From the NCBI GenBank assembly GCA_030672345.1, contig DAOVGO010000157.1, positions 1-24,551 on the forward strand: DNA of 24,551 bases, written 5' to 3'. This stretch comes from Methanosarcinales archaeon (GTDB taxonomy: Archaea; Halobacteriota; Methanosarcinia; Methanosarcinales; Methanogasteraceae). The position numbers and the translations under genes were made by a program. The notes under the pieces are model-generated. The model saw only the letters and a program-made list of their open reading frames with translations. It ran no database searches and was not told where the DNA came from. Every line of letters starts with the position of its first letter. The stretch's first letter is position 1. This document shows, one piece after another, positions 1 to 7,703 of this stretch.

Positions 1-1
1 A

Positions 2-607
2 ATCGCAATCGATGATGCAATCGCTTCAACCGGAGGCAATGACGATGTTACCCCGGTCATGATCAATAATGTTGTAAATGCCGGTGTTGTTCGCATTGAC
101 ATACACTACGACCCCTTGGTTGTCTGGGTGGTTGATGTGGCAGATGGTGACTTTGATTTCATCACATCGAGCATCGACAACGCTGCCGGTGTTGTCAGGA
201 TCGGTGCGATGCAGGTTGCATCAAGCGGCTTAAACGGCGATGTTCTACTTGCTGAAGTTACACTGCAAGCGAAAGGAGATCAGGGAAATACAAGTGCGCT
301 GAGTATTGGCATAAAAGAGCTGAAGGATGTCACACCCCAGTGCAATCCTATCCAGGCAGGCGTTGAAGACGGTATCTTCACGGTGAGTTGCCTGTGTGGA
401 GATGTAAATGGGGATGGAAATGTGTTGCTGGATGATGCGATGTATCTTGTGAAGCATTGTGTCGAAGAGCCAGGGTTTGAGCAGATAAACGAATGTGCAT
501 CAGACGTCAATTGCGATGGCGTGATAGAAATGGCTGATGCGATGTATCTGGCAAAGCATTGCGTAGGGGTACAGGGATTCGAAAAACTGCATTGCTGCGC
601 AGGATAA
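2..607 (+). CDS. cohesin/dockerin-type extracellular protein, C-terminal part
   Basis: The reading frame is open from base 2, so the N-terminus lies outside the window. The visible 201 residues hold a beta-rich cohesin-like segment, with a closing EDGIFTV strand, followed by a type I dockerin. The dockerin has two calcium-binding loops, GDVNGDGNV and SDVNCDGVI, each followed by the same helix pattern (DAMYLVKHC, DAMYLAKHC). Dockerins bind cohesins and assemble extracellular or cell-surface complexes; a cohesin and a dockerin on one chain could let it polymerise or bridge. It is unusually cysteine-rich around the dockerin, which suggests disulfides and an exported protein. A strong hairpin follows the stop codon. 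The dockerin call is firm; the cohesin call is family-level inference because that fold is poorly conserved in sequence. Confidence 0.8.
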   Translation: MAIDDAIASTGGNDDVTPVMINNVVNAGVVRIDIHYDPLVVWVVDVADGDFDFITSSIDNAAGVVRIGAMQVASSGLNGDVLLAEVTLQAKGDQGNTSALSIGIKELKDVTPQCNPIQAGVEDGIFTVSCLCGDVNGDGNVLLDDAMYLVKHCVEEPGFEQINECASDVNCDGVIEMADAMYLAKHCVGVQGFEKLHCCAG

Positions 608-633
608 CAATAGTGGATCATTCCACTATTGTT
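606..633 (+). terminator. hairpin terminator after the dockerin gene
   Basis: A perfect stem (AACAATAGTGGA paired with TCCACTATTGTT, loop TCAT) starts inside the stop codon and is followed by a T/A-rich tract. It is the likely transcript end for the dockerin gene. Confidence 0.65.
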
Positions 634-1182
634 TAATTATTTATTCAGCTTTCGCATTATCTCGGACTTTATTTAACATAGCTTCCTATATCTCTATAAA
701 GATGGTTTCATTCAGCGAAGGGACGAACATGGATATCGATGGAATACATAAAATCAACAAAACCGCTCGAGTTGATTGCGGCCATCAAGCCGATCATGGA
801 TAAACCCGAGATCGCGGAAGCAATCGACAAATATGCTCCAATAAGTACATCGATCGTGTGTGAGTACCTGAACGATTCGACCGACAGTGCATTCCTGACC
901 GAAGCAAGGTGCTCATCAAATTCCTGCTCATTCAGATTCAGAATCGATAGACCAAACACTCGGCTCGGAATCGTATCTTGCAGATGAAATCATCGAATTC
1001 GGGATAAGGAAATCAAGAACCTTTAACTTCCCCTCTGCAAGATCGATCTGTACGGCGATCTCTTCGATCGCAATCCAACCCCCTGTTTTTATGTATTCTA
1101 GTATCCCCCCCGGATATACAGAGCAATGTTGTCACATTATGATATTTGTTGTTCTGCTATATAATAGAGTAGGAATGTGAAA
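634..1182. other. long gap with no supportable gene; decayed coding remnants
   Basis: No intact gene is visible between the dockerin gene and the protease promoter. Short open stretches exist on both strands. On the plus strand a start at 702 runs into a stop near 800, while a neighbouring frame (739-987) gives a helical-looking peptide. On the minus strand about 60 codons around 940-1120 read like protein (for example GGWIAIEEIAVQIDLAEGKL) but lack a start codon. The pattern fits a broken old gene, but I cannot assign a family or a strand. Confidence 0.3.
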
Positions 1183-1211
1183 TACTGAACAATGTTTCTT
1201 ATTGTTTTATA
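1183..1211 (+). promoter_or_regulatory. shared promoter block, copy 1 (protease gene)
   Basis: This 29-bp block matches 3720-3748 at 28 of 29 positions. It begins TACTGAACAATG and ends in a TATA-like TTTTATA. It contains a short inverted repeat, AACAAT and ATTGTT separated by seven bases. In archaea transcription would start about 25 bp downstream, near 1236, giving a leader of roughly 105 bases before the protease start. Two near-identical copies ahead of two different genes suggest co-regulation. Confidence 0.6.
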
Positions 1212-1234
1212 AGTCCTCATGATATCATACAACA

Positions 1235-1262
1235 GCGCGACCACGGTTGCGCGACCACGGTT
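1235..1262 (+). repeat. 14-bp tandem direct repeat in protease leader
   Basis: GCGCGACCACGGTT occurs twice head to tail. The core GCGACCACGGTT recurs at 3793-3804 upstream of the putative peptide precursor. It lies at or just after the predicted transcription start, so it could be an operator or an RNA element. Confidence 0.6.
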
Positions 1263-1342
1263 TAAAAAATCCGAGATGCACAGGGATTTGCCCTCTTGGG
1301 TATCGTGGCGGGTACATCAGAAATAAACAGGAGGTAAGGTAA

Positions 1343-2476
1343 ATGAGCGAAATAGAGAAGATTGAAGGAGAAGAAATGCTCGAGCTCGATGCGGAAATGA
1401 GCGAACTCGAGGACATAGACTTAGACAAACTGGAGGAAGCGTGGAAGGCATTTGAAGCGGAGTCGATAGGGCGAGGGCAGTTGAGTGCTGAAGATCTCTC
1501 GAAAAGATGGGACGGCTATTTTGAGGAAAAAGCCACAAGAGAGAAACCAGAAGAACCAGAGACAGAGGACAGCGAGTTAGCTGAAATAGCTGAAATAACC
1601 GAAGTGATCGAAGCACATGAGCGCGAGATATTCGAATATGAAAACGTCGTGGGCGTTGGAGCTGGCTTTAAGGCTATAGGTGGAAAACCTACAAAGGATC
1701 TTGGTCTGGTAATATTTGTCGAGAAGAAGGTGCCAAGAGAGGGACTTTTGCCGAGGATCATTGTTCCACCTGAGTTTGACGGGAAGAAGACAGATGTGGT
1801 AGAGGTAGGCAGAATAGAGGCACTTTCGTTCAAGGGTCGCTACAGACCTGCTTTTCCGGGTTGCAGCATCGGGCATTATCGCATCACGGCAGGAACTTTT
1901 GGCTGCATGGTTCAGGACAAAAAAACGCATGCGTTCAAAATCCTGAGCAACAACCATGTATTAGCCAACGTGAATGCTGCCCGCATAGGTGATCCAATAA
2001 TACAGCAGGGAAGCTATGACGGTGGAGTGTATCCAAGGGACATGATCGCCAGGCTTTATAGATATGTTCCTCTTGCTGCGTCCAGCTGGAACCTGGTTGA
2101 TGCAGCAATTGCCACACCACATCTTCGGTCCGTTATAGCGAGCATTCCAGGTCTTGGTATCCCAACGGGAACTGCACAAGCAAGACTTGGCTGGACCGTT
2201 TACAAGGCTGGAAGAACTACTCAATTGACCCGCGGGCGAGTTACTGCAACTAATGCAAGCGTGAAGGTTGGGTATGGTTCAGGGATTACGCTGTTGTTCC
2301 GCAACCAGATTGTCACAACAGTGATGGGCGCACCCGGAGATTCTGGTTCGCTGTTGGTAGACCCTTACAGGAGGGCAGTGGGACTACTCTTCGCAGGCTC
2401 GTCAAAGATAACTATTCATAACAACATCACGAACGTTCTGATGGGTCTCGGTGTGGAAATGGTCACGGCACTGTAG
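1343..2476 (+). CDS. trypsin-like (chymotrypsin-fold) serine protease
   Basis: The 377-residue product starts at an ATG with a strong Shine-Dalgarno sequence (AGGAGGT). Residues 1-95 are acidic and helical with no signal peptide, so the enzyme is probably cytoplasmic. Residues 98-162 form a small domain opening with NVVGVGAGF, which recurs as a separate protein at 2610-2831. The protease domain follows, with a plausible triad: His205 in LSNNHVLA, Asp253 in LVDAAIA and Ser334 in GAPGDSGSLL. Two cysteines (174, 188) lie near its start. This layout resembles trypsin-like proteases whose N-terminal domain packs on the catalytic core. The promoter is shared with the putative RiPP precursor at 3857, so cleavage of that product is an attractive but untested role. 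A terminator follows. Confidence 0.85.
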   Translation: MSEIEKIEGEEMLELDAEMSELEDIDLDKLEEAWKAFEAESIGRGQLSAEDLSKRWDGYFEEKATREKPEEPETEDSELAEIAEITEVIEAHEREIFEYENVVGVGAGFKAIGGKPTKDLGLVIFVEKKVPREGLLPRIIVPPEFDGKKTDVVEVGRIEALSFKGRYRPAFPGCSIGHYRITAGTFGCMVQDKKTHAFKILSNNHVLANVNAARIGDPIIQQGSYDGGVYPRDMIARLYRYVPLAASSWNLVDAAIATPHLRSVIASIPGLGIPTGTAQARLGWTVYKAGRTTQLTRGRVTATNASVKVGYGSGITLLFRNQIVTTVMGAPGDSGSLLVDPYRRAVGLLFAGSSKITIHNNITNVLMGLGVEMVTAL

Positions 2477-2503
2477 GGTCTTACAAGACCCTTTTTATTT
2501 TTT
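2475..2503 (+). terminator. hairpin terminator after the protease gene
   Basis: AGGGTCTT pairs with AAGACCCT across a 2-base loop, and a T-rich run follows (TTTTATTTTTT). It overlaps the protease stop codon, so the small gene downstream needs its own promoter; TTTATAAG just after the T-run is a candidate. Confidence 0.75.
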
Positions 2504-2609
2504 ATAAGAAAAGGTTTTTATGGACAAAAAATTTTTAATCCTAATATTGATATTTGCCATATCATTCATCATGGCTATAGCAATAATCAATAAAGAAGGA
2601 GGTAAAGAA

Positions 2610-2831
2610 ATGGAAAAAACATCGATTGAAGATGTGATAAGTAGATATGAAGACCAGCTTATGAGTATAGAAGGTGTTGTTGGAGTGGGAATAGGGGAAA
2701 CCTCGACTGGAGAACCGTGCATAAAAGTGTATGTAATAGAGAAGACACCAGAACTTGAGGAGGTCATCCCAAAGGAATTGGAAGGTTATACGGTTGAAAT
2801 AGAGGAGGTAGGGGAGGTTAAAGCACTTTAG
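2610..2831 (+). CDS. stand-alone copy of the protease N-terminal domain
   Basis: The 73-residue product closely resembles residues 98-161 of the protease encoded just upstream. Both have a VVGVG start, a strand with (V/I)-x-V-x-EK, a P-x-E/P-rich turn and an ending VE-x-G-x-(V/I)-EAL/KAL. An in-frame ATG at 2520 would add 30 residues with a hydrophobic segment (a membrane anchor). I prefer the ATG at 2610: it has an excellent ribosome-binding site (GGAGGT, 6 bases away), and the TATA-like sequence at about 2501-2508 would start transcription after 2520. A free copy of a protease prodomain-like unit could be an inhibitor, folding helper or competitor of the protease. No biochemical function is known to me. 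Confidence 0.65.
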   Translation: MEKTSIEDVISRYEDQLMSIEGVVGVGIGETSTGEPCIKVYVIEKTPELEEVIPKELEGYTVEIEEVGEVKAL

Positions 2832-2902
2832 ATTTAGATAGCCATTCTTGGGTTCATAAGCAGAAGTTACAAGATTGTTAAATTTGATTAGGAGGGGAAA
2901 TC

Positions 2903-3673
2903 ATGAGCAAAGATGGAAAGTGTATAGCCGTCTCAGACGTACATCTGGGAGCAGAGTCCGGTAATCGGGACACGTTTATTGATTTCATCGAAAATCTGGG
3001 GGATGATGTTGATCGTCTTGTTCTTTTAGGAGACATACTTGATTTCTGGAGGAGAGACCCTGTTGGAGTATTGCTTGAGAATATCGACATAATTCAGAGA
3101 CTTATGAGCCTCGAACCTGAGATAAACGTCTCTTATGTGTTAGGTAACCACGACTTCCATCTGATACAATTTTCCAAGTCTTACTTTGGTTCCATGTTCG
3201 ATCTTGATTATGACCTGAGCCTCAGATACGGCGAGACCACATATCGATTTATACATGGATACCAGCTTGAATACAAGCGATTCGGGACTCTGGCGGCGTA
3301 TGAGCTGTTTGCAGATGAGATGTGTGAGGCAGGAGATGATGTTGGGCGGGTCGCTGATGCGGTCTGGAAGAAGATCGTTGAGGGAGGAGATGTCCTTAAC
3401 AGGATCAGAAATCTCATCGGTCGCCCGAACTGGGTCAGCGAGATGGTGGGTGAGACTGCCTCTCCGCCTGTTAAGAGGAATTTGAAAAAACTCGAAGGAT
3501 ATGCTGCCCAGTTGACCACCGGAAGATATGCGGGTGAATTTTTGATATACGGGCATACGCACGAGCCGTTTGTGAAGATGGAGAAGAATATCGCAAACAC
3601 GGGTTCGTGGGTGGAGGGTTCTACGGATTATCTGGAGCTCGATGCCGGAGGCGTGACGCTTGAGAGCTACTGA
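2903..3673 (+). CDS. calcineurin-like metallophosphoesterase
   Basis: The 256-residue protein carries the full metallophosphoesterase motif set: DVH at 12-14, GD at 43-44 followed by DFW, GNHD at 81-84, His118 in FIHGYQ, and GHTH at 217-220. These residues bind two metal ions and hydrolyse phosphomono- or diesters. The GD-x-x-DFW pattern recalls LpxH/UDP-diacylglucosamine hydrolase-like members, but archaea lack lipid A, so the substrate is unknown. The start has a strong ribosome-binding site (AGGAGGGG). It lies 71 bp after the small protease-domain gene, in the same direction. The next gene has its own promoter block, so membership in the same functional unit is uncertain. Confidence 0.88.
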   Translation: MSKDGKCIAVSDVHLGAESGNRDTFIDFIENLGDDVDRLVLLGDILDFWRRDPVGVLLENIDIIQRLMSLEPEINVSYVLGNHDFHLIQFSKSYFGSMFDLDYDLSLRYGETTYRFIHGYQLEYKRFGTLAAYELFADEMCEAGDDVGRVADAVWKKIVEGGDVLNRIRNLIGRPNWVSEMVGETASPPVKRNLKKLEGYAAQLTTGRYAGEFLIYGHTHEPFVKMEKNIANTGSWVEGSTDYLELDAGGVTLESY

Positions 3674-3719
3674 TACCGACGTTATAACAGACCATGGACA
3701 TGAGGTACCGAAACACTGT

Positions 3720-3748
3720 TACTGAACAATGTTTCTTACTGTTTTATA
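3720..3748 (+). promoter_or_regulatory. shared promoter block, copy 2 (peptide precursor gene)
   Basis: It is identical to 1183-1211 except for one base (C for T in the right arm of the small inverted repeat). TTTTATA serves as the TATA box, giving a predicted start near 3774 and a leader of about 83 bases before the ATG at 3857. Confidence 0.6.
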
Positions 3749-3792
3749 TGGGGGGTTGCGCTTCTGTAATGGTAGCACGGTAGCATGATGGT

Positions 3793-3820
3793 GCGACCAC
3801 GGTTCGAGAAAGTGCCGTGG
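3793..3820 (+). promoter_or_regulatory. shared leader motif and hairpin
   Basis: GCGACCACGGTT (3793-3804) is the third copy of the motif found twice in the protease leader. Here CCACGG (3797-3802) can pair with CCGTGG (3815-3820) across a 12-base loop, so the motif sits in a possible RNA hairpin upstream of the precursor start. Confidence 0.45.
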
Positions 3821-3856
3821 CAGTGCGAATCGATAAACATCATGAGGAGGGAAAAT

Positions 3857-4570
3857 ATGAGAGAGAAGATCGAAAATAGCAAGGAATTCAGGGACAGGAT
3901 CTTGAAGGACGAGAAACTGCTGAACAACCTCAGTGAGAAGATCTCAGATATACTTGAGGGAAAGGTCGAGATCGGGGAAGACGAGAGCTACACATTCGTG
4001 CCGCTCGTCTATGAAAAACCGGTCTTTGTGCCGGAACTGTTCGCAGGTCCGGTCGTTGGAATCCTGCCGCACGAGCACATCGGACCGCTCCAGGGTATTA
4101 TCGTACCGTGGCGGTGGTGGTGGCAGGGAATACCGTCGCCCGAGATTCTGCATTACCTTGAAAAATACAGGGTCACTGAACAAATCCCGCGCCGTGCCAT
4201 GTCACTCGGAGAGCAGATACTCAATAACAAGGAGCTTCTCGGTGAGCTCAGTGAGGGTATATCAGGCGTTCTGAAGGAGCATGGTGTCGCTATCAGCGAG
4301 GATGCCGTATACATGTTCTCGCCGATTGTCTATAAGAAGCCGACCTTTGCGCACGAGATGTTTATGGACGTGGGTCTCTCGGCGTTTTCGCCGGCGGTGC
4401 TTGCAGACCCGACTCCAGAGCCTTCAATCGAGGCGATGGCAGAACTCCGGGCTTCAGAACCTCATCTGATAATAAAGCGTATCGTCGGTCCGATCGACGG
4501 GATACCGGCACCTGAACTCCTTCATGCGCTGGAAAGGTTTAATTTCCGGATAAGAGGGATAAGAGGATAA
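3857..4570 (+). CDS. putative RiPP precursor with two leader-core-like repeats
   Basis: I place the start at the ATG preceded by GAGGAGG (6-base spacing), giving 237 residues; an upstream in-frame ATG at 3785 lacks such a site. The protein is an internal duplication. Unit 1 (about 10-106) and unit 2 (about 116-232) each contain an amphipathic helix ending in LSEKIS/LSEGIS, then a motif Y-x-F-x-P-x-V-Y-x-K-P-x-F-x-x-E-x-F, a variable Pro/Gly-rich stretch, and a closing GIP(S/A)PE(I/L)LH-x-LE. The helix vaguely recalls leader peptides of the nitrile-hydratase-like or Nif11 type. Unit 1 has an aromatic run PWRWWWQG (84-91). There is no cysteine, so thioether (sactipeptide) chemistry is ruled out. 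The next gene is a peptide-modifying-type radical SAM enzyme. Precursor status is inferred from this pairing and architecture, not from a recognised family. Confidence 0.6.
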   Translation: MREKIENSKEFRDRILKDEKLLNNLSEKISDILEGKVEIGEDESYTFVPLVYEKPVFVPELFAGPVVGILPHEHIGPLQGIIVPWRWWWQGIPSPEILHYLEKYRVTEQIPRRAMSLGEQILNNKELLGELSEGISGVLKEHGVAISEDAVYMFSPIVYKKPTFAHEMFMDVGLSAFSPAVLADPTPEPSIEAMAELRASEPHLIIKRIVGPIDGIPAPELLHALERFNFRIRGIRG

Positions 4571-4582
4571 TCTGTGTGCACA

Positions 4583-4619
4583 TGGCATCCTGCTCCGGTG
4601 CCCGGGGGTATGGATGCCA
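4583..4619 (+). promoter_or_regulatory. stem-loop between precursor and radical SAM gene
   Basis: TGGCATCC (4583-4590) pairs perfectly with GGATGCCA (4612-4619); the loop is GC-rich. The right arm contains the ATG at 4614. The structure could reduce readthrough or initiation and so keep enzyme below precursor levels. Confidence 0.45.
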
Positions 4620-6062
4620 CGAAACACCAGAACAGATACCATGAAGCCGCCCTTGAAGATATCTTCAGAAATACCGGAGGTATCAGAGCAGTTATTTGTC
4701 GAAGAGCGAGATTTGAAGGACGAGGCGGTCTATTTCATCCTTGACCCGGATAAACCCTCGTGGGCTTTTATTAATGAGAACGGTCTGGAAATATTGGACC
4801 TCTGCGACGGCAAAAACACAGTTCACGATATTTCAGGAACGATTGCAAACAGATACGAGATAAGCCAAAAAAACGCAGTGACCAGCGTCGAATCCTTTTT
4901 GGATCGGATGGCGAATCTTCAAATCATACGCTACGACGGTAGAGGTGCAGGAGTGGGTGCTCACGAAAGAGACTATGTCAATCCGTTCCGAAGTATGGCA
5001 ATCGAGATAACCAAACAGTGCAATCTGAGGTGTGTTCATTGCTATCTGTCGGCTGGAGACCCGGCAGAAGATGAACTGACCACCGAAGAGATAAAAGACC
5101 TGATAAGATCCGCAAAAGAACTTGGTGCGATATCGGTGAGCATCGGTGGTGGCGAGCCCCTGATGAGACCTGATTGTATGGACATCATAAAATATGCGGT
5201 TTCTCTGGACATGCTGGTTGCATTGGGAACCAATGGAACACTTATAGGCAAAGAGATTGCGGAGGCATTGTCAAAATTACCGATCAAGGTTCAAATAAGT
5301 CTGGACGGAGCTAAAAAAGCGACGCACGACCGTATCCGGGGAAAGGGCAGCTTCGATTCTGCGGTCAGGGGGCTTGATAACCTGATCAAAGAAGGCATGG
5401 GCAAGGATATCGTCATTGCTTTCACGCCGATGAGCCCGAACATCGACGAAGTTCCGGAACTGATCGATTTTGCTCTTGAAAAGGGGATACGGGTGATTCA
5501 GTTCCCTCCACTCTCATCATCCGGGAGAGCAAGATCGGATTTTGACGAATTGAGACTCTCTGATGATGAAAGACTGTGGTTCTGGGACTTTATCTCAAAG
5601 AGGTCAAAAGAACTGAAAGGAGAATTGGATCTGCTTGCAGAATGTTTTTCTCTGGATATAAACAACATAGGAAGTCCTTACCGGTGTTCGATAGGCAGTC
5701 AGTTGCGGATCGCTCCAACCGGGGATGTTTATCCGTGCCAGTGTTTTCATTTTGGCTCTGAATACTGCATCGGCAACGTAAAAAAACAGAGTCTGGACGA
5801 GATCGTAAACGGCAGAAAACTCAAAGAGACGATAAAAACCTCTTTTACAAGACCCCTGGGGATAGACGAGTGCAGGGAATGCAAATGGAGAAATTTCTGT
5901 GGAGCCGGTTGTATGGGAAATAGTTTTGAGACCAATGGAACGATCTGGAGATCGGATTCCTGCAATGTCAGGAAACGGTGGATCGAAAAGTCATTTGAAT
6001 CGAAATTTAACGAGATTTACCGCCCGGAAGGCAGAGAGAAGACCTCGATTGAGGGGGTTTAA
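4614..6062 (+). CDS. radical SAM/SPASM peptide-modifying enzyme with PqqD-like domain
   Basis: The 482-residue protein has a PqqD-like peptide-binding (RRE) region at about 24-108, then the radical SAM core. The cluster-binding motif is CNLRCVHC (Cys136, 140, 143), and GGGEP at 178-182 is the SAM-contact strand. A SPASM domain with many cysteines (358, 375, 377, 385, 420, 423, 429, 433, 450) would hold two auxiliary iron-sulfur clusters. This architecture is typical of RiPP maturases that build thioether, C-C or C-O links or epimerise residues. The gene follows the putative precursor by 43 bp in the same direction, and the exported S-layer-like gene starts 3 bp after its stop. The start is uncertain: ATG 4614 has a poor G-rich site inside a hairpin arm, and ATG 4641 would remove nine residues without touching any domain. 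Confidence 0.9.
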   Translation: MPRNTRTDTMKPPLKISSEIPEVSEQLFVEERDLKDEAVYFILDPDKPSWAFINENGLEILDLCDGKNTVHDISGTIANRYEISQKNAVTSVESFLDRMANLQIIRYDGRGAGVGAHERDYVNPFRSMAIEITKQCNLRCVHCYLSAGDPAEDELTTEEIKDLIRSAKELGAISVSIGGGEPLMRPDCMDIIKYAVSLDMLVALGTNGTLIGKEIAEALSKLPIKVQISLDGAKKATHDRIRGKGSFDSAVRGLDNLIKEGMGKDIVIAFTPMSPNIDEVPELIDFALEKGIRVIQFPPLSSSGRARSDFDELRLSDDERLWFWDFISKRSKELKGELDLLAECFSLDINNIGSPYRCSIGSQLRIAPTGDVYPCQCFHFGSEYCIGNVKKQSLDEIVNGRKLKETIKTSFTRPLGIDECRECKWRNFCGAGCMGNSFETNGTIWRSDSCNVRKRWIEKSFESKFNEIYRPEGREKTSIEGV

Positions 6063-6065
6063 GCT

Positions 6066-7639
6066 TTGGGCGATATTTACCGAAATATCAGGAAATCCTC
6101 TGCGATGCTGCCCATTCTGCTCGCAGGGCTGATCATAGGCTTAAGTGCCGTACCTTCTGCGCAGGCTGCGGATCTCTGCTCGTACGACGGTCCATATATA
6201 TCAGAGAACTATCTGGAGGTCTCAGACTTTCGAGTAACTAAAACCGGACCGAAACCTCTGGTAGTGAACGATACAGTGACTGTGTCATTTACGCTGAAGA
6301 GCGTCGAGCATTCAGTACAATTCGGTGGTGCTGGAGTCTATGTAAACGTAAGAGATCCTGCTGGTAAGAACAGAAGCTTCGGGAATGCGTATCATTTGAA
6401 TACATTACAGAAGGGTGAAAGTATAAACTTCACAGCGGACATAACTGTGAACAAGTCTGGAAACTGGACATTCTGGCCGGTTTACAGCTCCGTGCAAGGC
6501 AATCCTATATATGCAGGCTACAGGTTAAAGTCGACATACAAGAACCGTGAGATTGGTGATTACTTTTCAGTAAGGTCTTCCGGAACGAAATGTATGGCGA
6601 TCAATGGCAAGCCGAATGTGATATCGCCGATCCTTTTAGAGATGGGCGAAAATGAGAACAAGACTCTGGCAAGCGGGGGAACTGGACACTTGGAAATGGG
6701 TATTCCCCGATTGTGGATTCGATCGATATTAATAAAAACAATGTCTGGTTTTTGCTCAAAAAGGATGGTATAAAAAAGAAGGCTCGCTAATCGACTGGAA
6801 GTATTCCGGAAACTGTTTGCCAGCAACACGCGCATCATCTATGGCGCCCCCACGGCATACCATAATACGCCGCCAGATAATTTCCCGACAAATAGCACCT
6901 TTGTGTATCAGGATGACGTGGGTTCCGAGGACGATGTACCGATTTTCAGCGTCTATGTGGACGCCATCTTCAGCAACACAACTGCCGATTTCGTGCGACT
7001 TAAGTATGCGATATTGATCGACGATGAGCCAATCAAAACCGATGCCGATCCAAATGACAAGTTCAGAGTGGTGATCGAAACCAAAAAAAGCAACCCGCCC
7101 ACCACGCCAGATAAACCATCAGGCAATTCTTCCGGTCAGACCGGAATTTTCTACATCTACACGGCAAACGCAACAGATCCGGACGGTGATCGAATCACAT
7201 ACTTCTTCAACTGGAGCGATGGACCCAACACCCTTCGGAGGTGGTGAATTCCGGTAAATCAGCAAGTGCAGAGCATAGCTGGGAAAATCCGGGAACGTAC
7301 AATCTCACGGTCAGGGCAGTGGATAGGTGGGACGAGAAATCAGAGTGGTCTGATGTGCGGAATGTTACGATAGGGCGCACATTTCATTCGGATCCTACAC
7401 CTTTGGATTTGGAAACGGTTACGATGATCGTGGTTCTGATAATCAGAGTGGTTCTGATAATCATCGGAGTGATTCTGATATTCGCAGGGCTTCTGTTCAT
7501 CGCTTCCCCCACGAGGGCGAAAGATGTCGTGATTGAAATTGGGATTCCAATGAAGGTAACTGGCAAATATATGGGCGGAGTCGGGCTAGCACTCATCTTG
7601 ATAGGGGCCATGTTACTGGGATCAGCTATGCTCGTCTAA
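6066..7639 (+). pseudogene. S-layer/PKD surface protein gene broken by frame breaks
   Basis: One coding history runs across this interval in more than one frame. It starts at TTG 6066, just after the radical SAM gene, with a GAGGGGG site. A signal peptide (about 1-34, ending SAQAA) leads to a beta-sandwich domain (CARDB-like, about 50-170). A Methanosarcina-type S-layer domain is split: its middle (SIDINKNNVWFLLKKDG) lies in another frame near 6710-6770, with a second shift around the A-run at 6772. Frame 1 resumes by about 6815 and continues into a PKD-like domain, broken again near 7235-7247. The last frame (to 7639) finishes the PKD domain and adds two membrane helices. Intact, it would be a roughly 520-residue membrane-anchored envelope protein. 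Either the gene is decaying or the assembly has indel errors. Confidence 0.7.
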
Positions 7640-7703
7640 ATTTGATGCAAATCATCCAAAATAACAATACAACGGCACAAATTGATTATGGGAGGTATAA
7701 TCG

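Noticed and set aside
739..987. 82-residue open frame on the plus strand
   Set aside because: No ribosome-binding site and no family; protein-like text also appears on the opposite strand nearby, so only a decayed remnant is supported.
1235..1262. Tandem 14-bp repeat as a CRISPR start
   Set aside because: Only two adjacent units with no spacer; a third copy lies in another gene leader, pointing to a regulatory motif.
3755..3830. tRNA-like sequence (GGTTCGAGA word, several stems)
   Set aside because: Acceptor and T-arm do not pair with standard loop sizes; the stem found has a 12-base loop. Better explained as a leader hairpin.
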